64,000 bases of DNA from positions 1-64,000 of the forward strand of contig JAJYQO010000024.1 in NCBI GenBank assembly GCA_021794575.1, read 5' to 3'. A program made the position numbers and the translations under genes. The DNA comes from Pseudomonadota bacterium (GTDB taxonomy: Bacteria > Pseudomonadota > Gammaproteobacteria > Xanthomonadales > Rhodanobacteraceae). Below, one piece after another: positions 19,707 to 32,168 of the stretch (within the stretch, counting starts at the first letter, position 1; every line of letters starts with the position of its first letter). A model generated the notes under the pieces. The model had not been told where the DNA came from, made no database searches, and was given only the letters and a program-made list of their open reading frames with translations.

Positions 19707-21581
19707 TCAGCCGCGCCGGCACTGCGGCAGGCGCAGTTCCATGCCGGCCGCGATCAGGTACGGAGCGCTCAGACCATTGACCTGCGCGATGCGCGTGGCA
19801 TCCGCGCAACCAAGGCGCTGCGCGATGGCACTCAGCGTGTCGCCCGGCTGCACCCGGTAGGTACGGGTATCCGCCAGGTCACCGCCGCCCGGTCGCGTAC
19901 AGGCCGCCAGCCGCAACCGCATGCCTGGGCGGATCAGGTCGTTCGCGCCTAAGCCGTTGGCGCGCGCCAGCGCCGCGGGATCGGTGCATCCGTAACGCGC
20001 AGCGATGGCACCCAGCGTGTCGCCGGGACGCACCACGTAGCCGTCTGCGGCGAGTGCAGGCGGATCAGTCGCGGCGAATGCGCCACCACCGCAGGCCGGC
20101 ACGCGCAAATCCATGCCGGGCCGGATCAACGCGCCCGCATGCGCCAGATCGTTGGCGCGTGCGATGGCGCGCGGATCACCGCAGCCCATGCGCCGCGCGA
20201 TCGCCACCAGAGTGTCGCCCGGGCGCACGCGGTAATAGCGTGTGGCGGCCAGCGCGCGTTGCGGCGCGGCCATGGGCACCGGCGGCGGAATAGCGGCGTG
20301 CAGGGTATTGGCCAGTGCCATCCAGCGGCTGTCCGCCGCGCATTGGGTGGTAAACACGTGTTCCATCTGCTTGGGAATGCGCACCTGCGTACCGGCTTTC
20401 TGCACCGCCTCCGGATCGAGTCTCGGGTTGAGGTTGCGCAGGGTGCGGAACCAGCCGTCCTGCATGCCGCCGGCCTGACCCAGGCAGATGGTCAGCTCAG
20501 CCAACGAAGCCGGCGCGGTCAGCGTGACCTGACCGGGCGCGCCGTCGATGGCCGGAAACTTCAGGTTGTAGCGGTCCGGGTGCAGGAACAGCCAGGCGGC
20601 TGCCAGTACCATCGGCACATACTCGCGCGTCTCCTGGCTCAGCCCGTCATAAACTTGCGGCGACCAGAAGCTGGCGTCGTTGCCGCCGCGCGCCGCCAGA
20701 CGCGAAATGAAACCCGGCCCTGCGTTGTAGGCGGCCAGCGTCAGCTCGAGGTTGTCGTTGAAAGCCTTCAACTGTTGGTTGATGAACGCCGCGTTGGCCA
20801 GCGCCTCCAGGCGCGGGTCGAAGCGCTGGTCGAATCCGTTCACCACTTTCAGCCCGTACTCGACCGCAGTACCCGGCATGAACTGCAATGGACCGGCGGC
20901 GCCGGCGCGTGAAACCGCATGCACCTTGCCCGCGGATTCCTTGGCCATGATGCCGAACAACAGCGCCTCGGGCAGTCCTGCCTTGTGATAAGCGGGCGCC
21001 ATTTCGGCGCGCAGAAACTGGTAGTTCACGTAGCTGGAAATCAGCTGTCCACGCATCTGTGTCAGCCACTCGGCGATGGCGGCCTTTACCGCATCGTTGT
21101 TGGCCACCAGATCCGAGAGCCCACCGTCCTTCAGCAGTGCCACCGCGCGTTGCGTCTGCGGCACGATGGTCAGCACCGGCGAGGACTCGCCGGCCAGCGA
21201 CTGCGCCTCGGTACCGGCCAGCGCCCGGCTGTCGCCGCTGGCGTTCTGGCGCAACTGCAGGATCTGGTCGTAGCTGGCGCTGACACGGTGCATGTCGCAA
21301 CTGGGCGTATCGGCGCACAGCCTTGCCGCGTGCGAGACGCGGTCCAGCGCATCGAGAATGGCGTTGCCGGCGCCGCTCTGGTCCTGCTGCTGCGCCAGCA
21401 GCGCGGCCTGATAGGCCTGCACGCCCTGGTCGAGCTGCGCGTAGATGCTGGCGACCGGTGCGCCCTGGACACCGGCGTTGCCGTTGCGCAGCGGTGTTCC
21501 CATGCTGGCGCAGCCGCCGAGCAGCGCGCTGCCGATAGCTGCAGTTGCAACCCAGATCAAGGCGCGGTGGTTCGGATTCAC
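19707..21581 (-). CDS. Lipoprotein lytic transglycosylase with three LysM domains (MltD-like)
   Basis: This 624-residue lipoprotein (lipobox LLGGC) should cleave peptidoglycan between MurNAc and GlcNAc. The SLT domain (about residues 205-330) has the catalytic glutamate in [10 protein letters not shown], followed by [10 protein letters not shown] and the AYNAGPG motif. Three C-terminal LysM repeats follow (each RPGDT or QPGDT, about residues 460-620), which bind glycan. Each repeat carries two cysteines at matching positions. The GTG at 21581 is chosen because GGAG lies 6 bases upstream and a lipoprotein signal follows; another GTG at 21608 is possible. Confidence 0.92.
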   Translation of the reverse strand: MNPNHRALIWVATAAIGSALLGGCASMGTPLRNGNAGVQGAPVASIYAQLDQGVQAYQAALLAQQQDQSGAGNAILDALDRVSHAARLCADTPSCDMHRVSASYDQILQLRQNASGDSRALAGTEAQSLAGESSPVLTIVPQTQRAVALLKDGGLSDLVANNDAVKAAIAEWLTQMRGQLISSYVNYQFLRAEMAPAYHKAGLPEALLFGIMAKESAGKVHAVSRAGAAGPLQFMPGTAVEYGLKVVNGFDQRFDPRLEALANAAFINQQLKAFNDNLELTLAAYNAGPGFISRLAARGGNDASFWSPQVYDGLSQETREYVPMVLAAAWLFLHPDRYNLKFPAIDGAPGQVTLTAPASLAELTICLGQAGGMQDGWFRTLRNLNPRLDPEAVQKAGTQVRIPKQMEHVFTTQCAADSRWMALANTLHAAIPPPVPMAAPQRALAATRYYRVRPGDTLVAIARRMGCGDPRAIARANDLAHAGALIRPGMDLRVPACGGGAFAATDPPALAADGYVVRPGDTLGAIAARYGCTDPAALARANGLGANDLIRPGMRLRLAACTRPGGGDLADTRTYRVQPGDTLSAIAQRLGCADATRIAQVNGLSAPYLIAAGMELRLPQCRRG

Positions 21582-21608
21582 AAGCGGCTCCAGCGAAAGA
21601 CTACGCAC

Positions 21609-21856
21609 GCACGGTAGCCGCGCCAGCCGGGTTGCTCAAGAGGGGGCCGCGCCGCGTGGTGGACCGCATAGAATCCTGGCGTCATGACACGCAGGCGACG
21701 AATAACGGGAATGCACGGCGCATGCGCACCGCTCGCGGCGGCGGCACGTGCGGAATCATCCGGCGGCGATATCGCAACAATCACCACATCCGGTGGCGGT
21801 CCGACTGCCCGCATGCCGCGCGCGCCTGCCCTGCGCCGAACCGAGGCGATGCAGAC
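21609..21856 (+). other. Leader region of greB with a short upstream reading frame
   Basis: No recognised gene is here. A 58-codon frame starts with ATG at 21684 and ends with TGA at 21858-21860, overlapping the greB TTG start (TTGA). It encodes an Arg/Ala-rich peptide with no known match. It could couple translation to greB, or be chance in GC-rich DNA. Confidence 0.3.
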
Positions 21857-22369
21857 TTGAGCCGCTGGCGTCCGCCACAACCAGGCTCGACCGCCGTGAT
21901 CACGCGCGCCGGCTTCGAGGCGCTGCGCCGTGAGTTGGACGAGCTTTGGCACCAGCGCCGGCCGGAGGTGGTCAAGGCGCTGGCCGCCGCCGCGGCCGAG
22001 GGCGATCGCTCGGAAAACGCCGAGTACACCTATCGCAAGAAGCAACTGGCCGAAATCGATCGCCGTGTGCGCTATCTCAGCAAACGCCTGCCGGCGCTGC
22101 GCGTGATCGAGCAGACTCCGGTGCGGAGCGATACCGTGTATTTCGGCGCCCTGGTGGAGATCGTCGACGAATCCTGCGCGCATCGACGCCTGCGTCTGGT
22201 CGGACCCGACGAAACAGACGCCAAGCGGCACTGGGTCAGCATCGACTCGCCGCTGGCGCGCGCGCTGCTGGGCAAACACGTGGGGGACGAGTGCGAGGCG
22301 CAACTACCCGAAGGCGCGCGTCGCTACCGGATCCTCGGCATCAGCTACGGCGCGGACTGCGACAACTGA
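21857..22369 (+). CDS. greB: Transcription elongation factor GreB
   Basis: This 170-residue factor enters the RNA polymerase secondary channel and stimulates cleavage of backtracked RNA. The N-terminal coiled coil carries the acidic tip and the [16 protein letters not shown] signature (about residues 49-64), and the FKBP-like C-terminal domain ends with [18 protein letters not shown] sequence. The start is a rare TTG at 21857, chosen because it gives the family N-terminus SRWRPP, with GAGG upstream; no ATG fits. The shorter relative greA is also in the window at 62963. Confidence 0.92.
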   Translation: MSRWRPPQPGSTAVITRAGFEALRRELDELWHQRRPEVVKALAAAAAEGDRSENAEYTYRKKQLAEIDRRVRYLSKRLPALRVIEQTPVRSDTVYFGALVEIVDESCAHRRLRLVGPDETDAKRHWVSIDSPLARALLGKHVGDECEAQLPEGARRYRILGISYGADCDN

Positions 22370-22478
22370 TGCGCGACGATGATTGCAGTCTGCGCGTCCC
22401 TTTTCGCGCGGTGCAGCCGCGCCGCGCGCACAAGCGCATGGACAGCAATGTGCGGGGACAGGCAGAATCCGCGTTCAG

Positions 22479-23117
22479 ATGAAGTTCTCCGATGCTAGCG
22501 CGCAACCGATGATCGAAGCCCGCGCGTTGGCATTCGAACGCCGTGACGAGCGCATCTTCGGTCCGCTGGATTTCACCCTGGTCGCCGGCAGCATCGGCCT
22601 AATCGAAGGCGACAACGGCAGCGGCAAAACGACGCTGCTGCGCGTGCTGGCCGGCCTGCTGCGTCCGACCGCCGGCGACGTGCGTGTGCTCGGCGCCGCG
22701 CCCGGCAGCGAGGATGCCCGCGCCGCCGCGGCCAGCATGGGTCATCTGCTCGGTCTGAAGGGCGATCTCAGCGCGCTGGAAAACCTGCGCATCGGTATCG
22801 GGCTGTATGGATGCAAGGCCGGCGCCGATCCGCACGCGATGCTGGAACGGGTTGGTCTCGAGGGTTATGCCGAGGAGCCGGTGCGCACGCTGTCCGCCGG
22901 CCAGAAAAAGCGCACCGCGCTGGCGCGTCTGGCGCTGTTGCCGGCGCGGTTGTGGCTGCTCGACGAGCCCTACGCCAACCTCGACCGCCATGGCATCGCC
23001 GTGGTCAACGCGCTGCTGGCCGCACATGCCGACGCAGGCGGCGCGGCGCTGGTCACCAGCCACGGCGCGGTCCGTTTTCATCAGGACGTGTCCTGCACCA
23101 TTCGGTTGCCTGCATGA
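22479..23117 (+). CDS. ccmA: Heme exporter ATP-binding protein CcmA
   Basis: This 212-residue ABC ATPase works with CcmB and CcmC to release holo-CcmE during cytochrome c maturation. Walker A is EGDNGSGKTTLL (about residues 40-51), the signature is TLSAGQKKRTALARL, and Walker B is LWLLDEPYANLD. ATG 22479 gives a ten-residue extension before MIEARALAF; ATG 22509 is an alternative. It is the first gene of a tightly packed ccmABCDEFGHI operon in which most genes overlap by four bases. Confidence 0.95.
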   Translation: MKFSDASAQPMIEARALAFERRDERIFGPLDFTLVAGSIGLIEGDNGSGKTTLLRVLAGLLRPTAGDVRVLGAAPGSEDARAAAASMGHLLGLKGDLSALENLRIGIGLYGCKAGADPHAMLERVGLEGYAEEPVRTLSAGQKKRTALARLALLPARLWLLDEPYANLDRHGIAVVNALLAAHADAGGAALVTSHGAVRFHQDVSCTIRLPA

Positions 23118-23800
23118 GTGCGGTCGGTCTCGCGGACGGTTTCCGGGCCATGCTGCAGCGCGATCTGCTGTTGGCCTGGCGGCGCCGCGGCGACGCGCTG
23201 TTGCCGGTGCTGTATGCGGTCATCGTCGCCACGCTGTTCCCGTTCGCGCTGGGCCCCGAGCACGCCTTGTTGGCGCGCATCAGCGGCGGCGTGGTGCTGG
23301 TGACGGTGCTGCTGGCCATGTTGCTGTCGCTCGATGCGGTGTTCCGCGGCGATCTCGACGATGGCGCCTTGGAGCAGATGGTGCTGTCACCGCAGCCGCT
23401 GGCGTTGCTGGTCGCGGCGCGCCTGTTGGCGTACTGGCTGGTGACCGCGCTGCCGCTGATCGTGGTGGCGCCGCTGCTGGCCTACATGCTGGGGCTTGAA
23501 AGGGCCGCGCAACCGGTATTACTGCTGGCCCTGCTGCTGGCGACCGCCTTACTTGCTCTGATCGGAACCGTATTGACCGCGCTGACGGTGGGCACACGGC
23601 GCTCTGGTATGCTTTTAGCCTTGATGTTGTTGCCGCTGGCCGTGCCTATCGTGATCTTCGCAGCCGGTGCGGTAGGTGCCGCCCAGCAAGGTCTTCCGTG
23701 GGTCGCCCCGGTGGCGTGGCTGGCGGCGGCGCTCGCCCTCGCCTTGGTACTGGCTCCGCTGGCCTGCGCCACGGCATTGCGTATCGCCCTGGATTCATGA
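23114..23800 (+). CDS. ccmB: Heme exporter protein CcmB
   Basis: This 228-residue inner-membrane protein is the permease partner of CcmA in the CcmABCD complex. It has six hydrophobic helices and the conserved FRGDLDDGALEQMVLSPQPL loop near residues 76-95, which is typical of CcmB. The ATG overlaps the ccmA stop (ATGA), and its stop overlaps ccmC in the same way. Confidence 0.95.
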   Translation: MSAVGLADGFRAMLQRDLLLAWRRRGDALLPVLYAVIVATLFPFALGPEHALLARISGGVVLVTVLLAMLLSLDAVFRGDLDDGALEQMVLSPQPLALLVAARLLAYWLVTALPLIVVAPLLAYMLGLERAAQPVLLLALLLATALLALIGTVLTALTVGTRRSGMLLALMLLPLAVPIVIFAAGAVGAAQQGLPWVAPVAWLAAALALALVLAPLACATALRIALDS

Positions 23801-24555
23801 ACGCCTTCAAGCTCTGGTATCACAAGCTCGGTTCGCCACCCTATTTCTATGTCTTCGCCGGCTACATCCAGCCGTGGCTGTGGACGATCGCGCTGGCGCT
23901 GGCGGCGGCGGGCCTTTACGGCGGGCTGGTATTGGCGCCGCCCGACTACCAGCAGGGCGATGCGTTCCGCATCATTTTCGTGCATGTGCCCGCCGCATGG
24001 ATGAGTCTGTTCGTTTATGGCGTGATGGCGGTGTCTGCCTTCATCGCGGTGGTGTGGCGTCCGAAAATGGCCGAAGTGCTGGCCATGGAGTCAGCTTCGA
24101 TCGGCGCGGCATTCACGCTGATCGCGCTGGTCACCGGCTCGCTGTGGGGCCGGCCGACCTGGGGCACCTACTGGACCTGGGACGCGCGCCTGACCTCCGA
24201 ACTGGTGCTGTTGTTCATCTATCTCGGCGTGATCGGGCTGTATCACGCCTTCGAAGATCCGCGCCAGGGCGCGCGCGCGGCCTCGTTTCTGGCCGTGGTC
24301 GGCGCGGTCAACCTGCCGATCGTGCATTACTCGGTGGTGTGGTGGAACACGCTGCACCAGGGCACCACGGTGCGCTACTTCGGGCCGTCCTCGATCGCAC
24401 CCAGCATGCTGTGGCCGCTGCTGGCGATGACCATCGCCGCCAAGTTCTACTACGGCGCCAGCCTGATGGGACGTGCGCGGGTTTCGCTGCTGAGCCTCGA
24501 ACGTGGCAAGGACTGGGTGGCCGAAATCGTTCGTAAGGAGCCGGCGCATGGATAA
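23797..24555 (+). CDS. ccmC: Heme exporter/handling protein CcmC
   Basis: This 252-residue, six-helix membrane protein presents heme to CcmE. The tryptophan-rich WWD-type domain reads WGRPTWGTYWTWDARLTSEL (about residues 117-136). The flanking heme-ligand histidines lie in FVHVPAAWM (near residue 61) and NLPIVHYSVVWW (near residue 185). It follows ccmB with a four-base overlap and overlaps ccmD. Confidence 0.97.
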   Translation: MNAFKLWYHKLGSPPYFYVFAGYIQPWLWTIALALAAAGLYGGLVLAPPDYQQGDAFRIIFVHVPAAWMSLFVYGVMAVSAFIAVVWRPKMAEVLAMESASIGAAFTLIALVTGSLWGRPTWGTYWTWDARLTSELVLLFIYLGVIGLYHAFEDPRQGARAASFLAVVGAVNLPIVHYSVVWWNTLHQGTTVRYFGPSSIAPSMLWPLLAMTIAAKFYYGASLMGRARVSLLSLERGKDWVAEIVRKEPAHG

Positions 24556-24730
24556 GTTCTTGGCGATGGGCGGTTACGCCGATTTCGTATGGCCGGCCTA
24601 TGCCGTATTTTTCTTGGTTCTGGCGGCTGATGTGCTGGCCACCGTTTTGCGCCGCCGCCGCGTGCTGCGGGAACTGCGCGGTCGCATCGCGCGCCGCAGC
24701 GCCCGCCAGCGTGGGAGTGTGTCTGCATGA
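24548..24730 (+). CDS. ccmD: Heme exporter protein CcmD
   Basis: This 60-residue protein has one membrane helix (residues about 12-32) followed by a strongly basic cytoplasmic tail ([16 protein letters not shown]). The N-terminal [12 protein letters not shown] is the CcmD signature. It stabilises CcmC-CcmE and the release of holo-CcmE. It starts inside the end of ccmC and overlaps ccmE. Confidence 0.92.
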   Translation: MDKFLAMGGYADFVWPAYAVFFLVLAADVLATVLRRRRVLRELRGRIARRSARQRGSVSA

Positions 24731-25191
24731 GACCCTTGCGCCGCCGTCGCATCGTCCTGATCGGACTGATTCTGGGTGCCGTGGCCATCGCGACCAGCGC
24801 CATGGTCTACGGACTTTCGCAGAATATGAGCTATCTGCTCACGCCCAGCCAGGTGCTGGCTGGCAAGGCGGCGGATTACCGCAGCTTCCGGCTGGGCGGC
24901 ATGGTCGCGCCCGGTTCGATCGCGCATGATCCGCATTCGCTGCAGGTCGACTTCACCGTTACCGACGGCGACCATACCCTGCCGGTGCTGTACACCGGCA
25001 TCCTGCCAGACCTGTTCCGCGCCAACCAGGCGGTGATCGCCACCGGCCACATGCAGGGCGGCGTGTTCGTGGCCAGCGAAGTGCTGGCCAAGCACGATGC
25101 CACCTATATGCCGCGCGAGTTGCAGCAGGCGATGGCGCAGGCGCACGCCAAGCATCACGTCGTGATGCCCGCATCGGAGCCGACACCGTGA
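24727..25191 (+). CDS. ccmE: Cytochrome c maturation heme chaperone CcmE
   Basis: This 154-residue periplasmic protein has one N-terminal membrane anchor (about residues 8-30) and an OB-fold domain. The histidine that binds heme covalently is in [11 protein letters not shown] (near residue 128), with the nearby conserved tyrosine. It carries heme from CcmABCD to the CcmFH lyase. A His-containing tail (HAKHHVVMP) ends the protein. It overlaps ccmF by four bases. Confidence 0.97.
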   Translation: MRPLRRRRIVLIGLILGAVAIATSAMVYGLSQNMSYLLTPSQVLAGKAADYRSFRLGGMVAPGSIAHDPHSLQVDFTVTDGDHTLPVLYTGILPDLFRANQAVIATGHMQGGVFVASEVLAKHDATYMPRELQQAMAQAHAKHHVVMPASEPTP

Positions 25192-27188
25192 TTCCAGAAC
25201 TTGGCCAGATGGCGCTGATCCTGGCGCTGCTGTTGGCGTCGGTGCAGGCGCTGTTTCCACTGCTGGGCGCGTGGCGCGGATCGAGCGCACTGATGCGCAT
25301 GGCGCGGCCGGCTGTGGCCGGCCAATTCGTGTTCGTGGTCCTGGCCTACGCGGTGCTGACGCACGCGTTCCTGGTCAACGACTTCTCGGTGCGCTACGTA
25401 GCCGAGAACTCCAACCTCACCCTGCCCTGGTACTACCGCTTCTCGGCGGTGTGGGGTGCGCATGCCGGATCCCTGTTGCTGTGGGTGCTGATCCTCAACG
25501 TCTGGACACTGGCCGTGGCGATGTTTTCGCGGCGCTTGCCCGAGGCGTTCGTGGCCCGCGTGCTGGGCGTGATGGGCCTGGTCAGTGTGGGGTTCCTGGC
25601 ATTCTCGGTGCTGACCTCCAACCCGTTCGTACGCGTGCTGCCGGCGCCGGCCAATGGCATGGATCTCAATCCGGTACTGCAGGATCCTGGCCTGGTGATA
25701 CATCCGCCCATGCTGTACATGGGCTACGTCGGGTTCTCGGTGGCCTTCGCGTTCGCTATCGCGGCGCTGCTGGGCGGGGCCTTCGACAACCTGTGGGTAC
25801 GCTGGGCACGGCCCTGGACCAACGCGGCATTCGGATTTCTGTCGGCCGGCATCGTGCTGGGCAGTTGGTGGTCCTATGCCGAACTCGGCTGGGGCGGCTG
25901 GTGGTTCTGGGATCCGGTGGAGAACGCCTCGTTCATGCCCTGGCTGGTCGGAGCCGCGCTGATCCATGCGCAAGCGGTGACCGAGAAGCGCGGCGGTCTG
26001 CGCGCGTGGACGCTGCTGTTGTCGATCTTCGCCTTCTCGCTGTCGCTGCTGGGCACTTTCCTGGTGCGCTCCGGCCTGCTGACCAGCGTGCATGCATTCG
26101 CCTCGGACCCGCGCCGCGGCATGTTCATCCTGATGCTGCTGGGGCTGGCGGTGGGCGCCTCGCTGCTGCTGTACGCGCTGCGCGCGCCCAAAGTGGTGGG
26201 CGGCAAGCCTTTCGCGCTGGCCTCGCGCGAGACGCTGATCGTCGTCGGCAACCTGATGCTGGTGGTCGCTACGGCGATGGTGCTGATCGGCACGCTGTAC
26301 CCCATCGTGGGCGATGCGCTGAATCTGGGCCGGGTGTCCATCGGCCCGCCCTACTTCGGCCCGTTGTTCATCGTGCTGATGGCGCCGGTAGTGCTGCTGC
26401 TGCCGTTCGGACCTTTCGCGCGCTGGGGCCATGCCGATCTGCGCGAATGGAAGCGCATCGGACTGATCGCGGCGCTGGCCTCCGTCATCGGCGGCAGCCT
26501 GTTCGCCTGGGCTGCCAGTGGCGGCATGCCCGGCTGGCAGGCCTGGCTGGGGGGCTTGTCTTCGGCGTGGGTGTTTGCCGGCGTGGCCCTGTATGCGCGC
26601 AAACGTTGGGTGTCGGTACCTGCGGGACGCCGTTTCCCGGCGGAGATGGCCGGCATGCTGCTGGGCCATCTGGGCGTCGGTATCTTTCTGGCCGGCGCGC
26701 TGCTCACCAACAGCCTGAGCGTGGAGCGCGATGTGCGTCTGGCGCCAGGACAAACCGCCGTGGTCGGCGGTTATACGTTCCGCTTCGAGGGCGTCACCGA
26801 TGTACGGGGTCCGAACTGGATCGCGCACCAGGGAACGCTGGTGGTGACGCGCGATCACCAGCAGGTCACCGTGCTGCATCCGCAGAAGCGCGAGTATTCC
26901 GGCGACATCGTGCAGACCAAGGCGGCGGTCAGCGCGGGCCTGTTCCGCGATCTTTACGTGGCGCTTGGCGAGAGCTTGGGCGCTCACGGCGCCTGGGCCC
27001 TGCGCCTGTACGACAAACCGTTCGTGCGCTGGGTTTGGCTGGGCGGACTGTTCATGGCGCTGGGCGGCTTCGTGACGCTGCTGGACCGACGCTTCCGCGT
27101 GGCCGTGCCGCAAACGGATGAGTCGATGTCTACCCCAACTGCGGATGCGCAGCCGATCACGCCGCGCGCCCGTGAGGCCGGCGCATGA
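25188..27188 (+). CDS. ccmF: Cytochrome c heme lyase subunit CcmF
   Basis: This 666-residue protein with about 14-15 membrane helices joins heme from CcmE to apocytochrome c. The WWD domain reads [20 protein letters not shown] (about residues 233-252). Conserved histidine sites are in [12 protein letters not shown] (near residue 85) and [12 protein letters not shown] (near residue 168). The start is GTG, overlapping the ccmE stop. Its C-terminal tail after the last helix is longer and polar. Confidence 0.97.
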   Translation: MIPELGQMALILALLLASVQALFPLLGAWRGSSALMRMARPAVAGQFVFVVLAYAVLTHAFLVNDFSVRYVAENSNLTLPWYYRFSAVWGAHAGSLLLWVLILNVWTLAVAMFSRRLPEAFVARVLGVMGLVSVGFLAFSVLTSNPFVRVLPAPANGMDLNPVLQDPGLVIHPPMLYMGYVGFSVAFAFAIAALLGGAFDNLWVRWARPWTNAAFGFLSAGIVLGSWWSYAELGWGGWWFWDPVENASFMPWLVGAALIHAQAVTEKRGGLRAWTLLLSIFAFSLSLLGTFLVRSGLLTSVHAFASDPRRGMFILMLLGLAVGASLLLYALRAPKVVGGKPFALASRETLIVVGNLMLVVATAMVLIGTLYPIVGDALNLGRVSIGPPYFGPLFIVLMAPVVLLLPFGPFARWGHADLREWKRIGLIAALASVIGGSLFAWAASGGMPGWQAWLGGLSSAWVFAGVALYARKRWVSVPAGRRFPAEMAGMLLGHLGVGIFLAGALLTNSLSVERDVRLAPGQTAVVGGYTFRFEGVTDVRGPNWIAHQGTLVVTRDHQQVTVLHPQKREYSGDIVQTKAAVSAGLFRDLYVALGESLGAHGAWALRLYDKPFVRWVWLGGLFMALGGFVTLLDRRFRVAVPQTDESMSTPTADAQPITPRAREAGA

Positions 27189-27736
27189 AGCTTTACGTGC
27201 CGCTGGCGATCTTTCTGGCGCTGGTCGGGCTGTTCGGTTTCGGGTTGTGGTGGAACAGCACGCACATCCCCACACTGGTGCCTTCGCCGCTGATCGGCAA
27301 GCCGGCGCCGGACTGGAAACTGCCCCTGCTCTATCACCCGCGACAGTCGCTCGACAAGGCCCAGATGCTGGGCCGGCCTTACATCCTCAACGTGTTCGCC
27401 AGCTGGTGCTTCGCCTGCGCCGACGAACACCCGGTGCTGATGGCCTATGGCCGCGATTTGGACGTGCCGCTGATCGGTTACGACTACAAGGACAAGCGCG
27501 GGGACGCGCTGGCCTGGCTGGCCAAGCATGGCGATCCCTACACCCAGGTGGTCGCCGACGAAAGCGGTCGCACCGCGATCAATTTCGGCGTGTACGGCGC
27601 GCCGGAGACTTATCTGATTGATGCGCGCGGCATCATCCTTTGGAAACACATCGGCCCGCTGACGCCGCACGTGATCCGCGAGGATCTGCTGCCGCGCCTG
27701 CTCAAGCTGGGCGTGCACCCCAAGGTGACGACATGA
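27185..27736 (+). CDS. ccmG: Thiol:disulfide interchange protein CcmG/DsbE
   Basis: This 183-residue membrane-anchored periplasmic thioredoxin reduces the apocytochrome CxxCH motif or CcmH. An N-terminal anchor spans about residues 5-22. The active site is ASWCFACADEHP (near residue 73), so the residues between the cysteines are Phe-Ala instead of the Pro-Thr of E. coli. The cis-proline loop is in GVYGAPETYLID. It overlaps both neighbours by four bases. Confidence 0.95.
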   Translation: MKLYVPLAIFLALVGLFGFGLWWNSTHIPTLVPSPLIGKPAPDWKLPLLYHPRQSLDKAQMLGRPYILNVFASWCFACADEHPVLMAYGRDLDVPLIGYDYKDKRGDALAWLAKHGDPYTQVVADESGRTAINFGVYGAPETYLIDARGIILWKHIGPLTPHVIREDLLPRLLKLGVHPKVTT

Positions 27737-28167
27737 AGCCTGTGTTGCGATGGGCCGCGCTGGCCCTGCTGTTGGGCGTAGCGCTGGCCGCGACTGCCAT
27801 CGACGCGTTGCCGTTCAAGGACGCCGCACAGGAAGTGCGCTTCCAGAATCTCACCCGGCAATTGCGCTGTCTGGTCTGCCAGAACGAGGATCTCTCGGAC
27901 TCCAACGCCAAGCTGGCGCAGGATCTGCGCTACGAGATCTTCCAGCAGATGCAGGCCGGACGCAGCAATGCGCAGATCAAGCAGTGGCTGGTCGACCGTT
28001 ACGGCGATTATGTGTTGTACAAGCCGCCGCTGAAACCATCGAACTATGCGCTGTGGTTCGGCCCCTTCGTGTTGCTGGCCATCGGCGCCGGAGGCGTGGG
28101 TATCTATCTGCGCCGGCGCGCGCAGCCGCAGGCCGCCACTGGCTTTGACGAGGACGAGGACTGGTGA
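27733..28167 (+). CDS. ccmH: Cytochrome c maturation protein CcmH
   Basis: This 144-residue protein has a signal peptide (about 1-22), a periplasmic three-helix domain with the redox motif LRCLVCQN (near residue 46), and a membrane helix near residues 100-122. It reduces apocytochrome cysteines beside CcmF. It is the short, single-domain form; the TPR part of E. coli CcmH is a separate gene here (ccmI). Confidence 0.95.
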   Translation: MKPVLRWAALALLLGVALAATAIDALPFKDAAQEVRFQNLTRQLRCLVCQNEDLSDSNAKLAQDLRYEIFQQMQAGRSNAQIKQWLVDRYGDYVLYKPPLKPSNYALWFGPFVLLAIGAGGVGIYLRRRAQPQAATGFDEDEDW

Positions 28168-29243
28168 ACGCTTTGTTTCTGATCGCCAGCGGCCTGCTGC
28201 TGACGCTGGCGCTGGTGCTCGTGCTGTGGCCATTGCTGCGCCAGGCGGCGCGGCAGGATCGGCGACGTGGCCTGTACGCACTGGGCGTCTTGCTGGCACT
28301 GGGTATTCCGCTGGCCAGCGCCGGGCTGTACCGGCTGGTTGGCGATCCGGCGGCGCTCGAGCCCGGCGCGGCCAAGCAGCCGCTCACCATCGATCAGGCG
28401 ATCGCCAAAATAAAGGCTTCGCTGGCACGCGACAGTGCCGATCCCGACCTGTGGACGCTGCTGGGCCAGGCCTATAGCGCCAAGAACCAGCCTGCCAAAG
28501 CCGCCAACGCCTTCGAGCACGCGCTGAAGTACAAACCCGACAATGCCGATTTGCTGGTGGCTTGGGCCCAGGCTGACTCGATGACGCAGCCGCAGCATCT
28601 GATCGATGGTGAGGCGCGCGCACGATTGCAGCGCGCGGTTGCGGTAGACCCGACCCATCAGCGCGGCTTGTGGCTGCTCGGCATCAGCGATTTCCAGATG
28701 GGGCGTTATGCCGACGCCATGGACACCTGGATCCGGCTGCTGAAACTGCTGCCACCCGATTCCGGCGTGGCGCGCGGTGTTGCCGACCAGGTGCGCCTGG
28801 CGGCGCAACGCGGCGGTCTGCGCCTGGATGCCGAGCAGTCGCGGACGCTGTCGGCCGCATTGGCCGGCGCACCTGCGGCGGCGGGCAGCACCGCCGGGCC
28901 GCACATCACCGTGCATGTGCAACTGGCCCCGGCGCTGGCGCAGCGACTGGGCACCCAGACCTTGCTGTTCGTGTTCGCGCGCAACCCCGCAGGCCCGCCG
29001 ATGCCGCTGGCGGTGGCGCGCCTACCGGCCAGTGCCCTGCCCGCCACCGTGACCCTCACCGATGCCATGAGCATGGCCCCTGACGTGAATCTCTCTTCCG
29101 CCAGGCAAGTGATCATCGGCGCGCGTCTCTCGGCCAGTGGCCAGGCCATACCGCAACCCGGCGATCTCGAGGGCAGTATCGGACCGATCGCCGTGGACCA
29201 GTCCAAACCGGTCGACGTGCTCATCGACAAAGTGGTGCATTGA
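28164..29243 (+). CDS. ccmI: Cytochrome c maturation TPR protein CcmI
   Basis: This 359-residue protein has two N-terminal membrane helices (about residues 3-22 and 38-57), a periplasmic TPR domain (LWTLLGQAYSAKNQPAKAA and following repeats, about 90-200), and a C-terminal Ig-like domain with VFARNPAGPPMPLAVARL. It holds apocytochrome c for the CcmFH lyase. It starts with GTG overlapping ccmH and ends the ccm operon. Confidence 0.92.
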   Translation: MNALFLIASGLLLTLALVLVLWPLLRQAARQDRRRGLYALGVLLALGIPLASAGLYRLVGDPAALEPGAAKQPLTIDQAIAKIKASLARDSADPDLWTLLGQAYSAKNQPAKAANAFEHALKYKPDNADLLVAWAQADSMTQPQHLIDGEARARLQRAVAVDPTHQRGLWLLGISDFQMGRYADAMDTWIRLLKLLPPDSGVARGVADQVRLAAQRGGLRLDAEQSRTLSAALAGAPAAAGSTAGPHITVHVQLAPALAQRLGTQTLLFVFARNPAGPPMPLAVARLPASALPATVTLTDAMSMAPDVNLSSARQVIIGARLSASGQAIPQPGDLEGSIGPIAVDQSKPVDVLIDKVVH

Positions 29244-29848
29244 TGAGTGCCGCGCTGTGGGAGCAGCGCTACGCCGGCGCGCACTTCCATTACGGCACCG
29301 AACCCAATGCCTGGCTGCGCAGCACGGCCTGGCGTCTGCCCAAGCGCGGCACCGCACTGGCCGTGGCGGATGGCGAAGGCCGCAATGGCGTCTGGCTGGC
29401 GCGGCAGGAGCTCGACACGACCAGCCTCGACCAGTCCGGCGCGGGCCTGGCCAAGGCCCGGCATCTGGCTGCAGAGCACGGCGTTGCGCTGCGGACCGTG
29501 CAGGCCGACCTGGCCGAGTGGGTGTGGCCCGAGGCAACGTTCGACGTGATCGCCAGCATCTACGTCCACCTGCCCGATGCACTGCGTCGACGCACGCATG
29601 CCGGCATCGTGCATGCGCTGCGTCCCGGTGGATTGCTGGTCCTGGAGGCCTTCACACCGGCGCAGTTGACCTGTGCATCGGGCGGTCCGCGTGATCCTGC
29701 CCTGCTCTACAGCGAGGCACAACTGCGTGAAGACTTCGCTCGATTGGAAGAACTGGCCCTGCTCAGCGGCACAGTTCTGCTCGCAGAAGGCGCGGGACAC
29801 CAGGGCTCGGCCCAGGTAGTGCGCCTGCTGGCACGACGCAGCACCTGA
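29243..29848 (+). CDS. SAM-dependent methyltransferase (TehB/thiopurine type)
   Basis: This 201-residue class I methyltransferase begins with ALWEQRYAGAHFHYGTEPN, typical of TehB-related proteins. The SAM-binding motif I is changed: where the usual D/E-x-G-x-G-x-G stands, it reads VADGEGRNGVWLA (near residue 40). The acidic VQADLAEW and the IYVHLPDALRR segment follow. The ATG overlaps the ccmI stop by one base, so it is probably the last gene of the ccm transcript. Its substrate is unknown. Confidence 0.85.
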   Translation: MSAALWEQRYAGAHFHYGTEPNAWLRSTAWRLPKRGTALAVADGEGRNGVWLARQELDTTSLDQSGAGLAKARHLAAEHGVALRTVQADLAEWVWPEATFDVIASIYVHLPDALRRRTHAGIVHALRPGGLLVLEAFTPAQLTCASGGPRDPALLYSEAQLREDFARLEELALLSGTVLLAEGAGHQGSAQVVRLLARRST

Positions 29849-29903
29849 CCAAGTCGCAGACTATCGCTGCGCTTAGAACAATCGATTTCCATAATCCGTC
29901 TGA

Positions 29904-32162
<2,259 letters not shown>

Positions 32163-32168
32163 GCCATC

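Noticed and set aside
21684..21860. A threonine operon leader peptide (the short frame contains Ile-Ala-Thr-Ile-Thr-Thr)
   Set aside because: No thrABC genes follow, the regulatory codon run is too short, and no attenuator stem with a T tract was seen. greB is the next gene.
25155..27275. A 706-codon minus-strand open frame across ccmF
   Set aside because: It lies opposite a fully conserved ccmF gene within an intact operon and has His/Gln/Arg-rich composition without domains.
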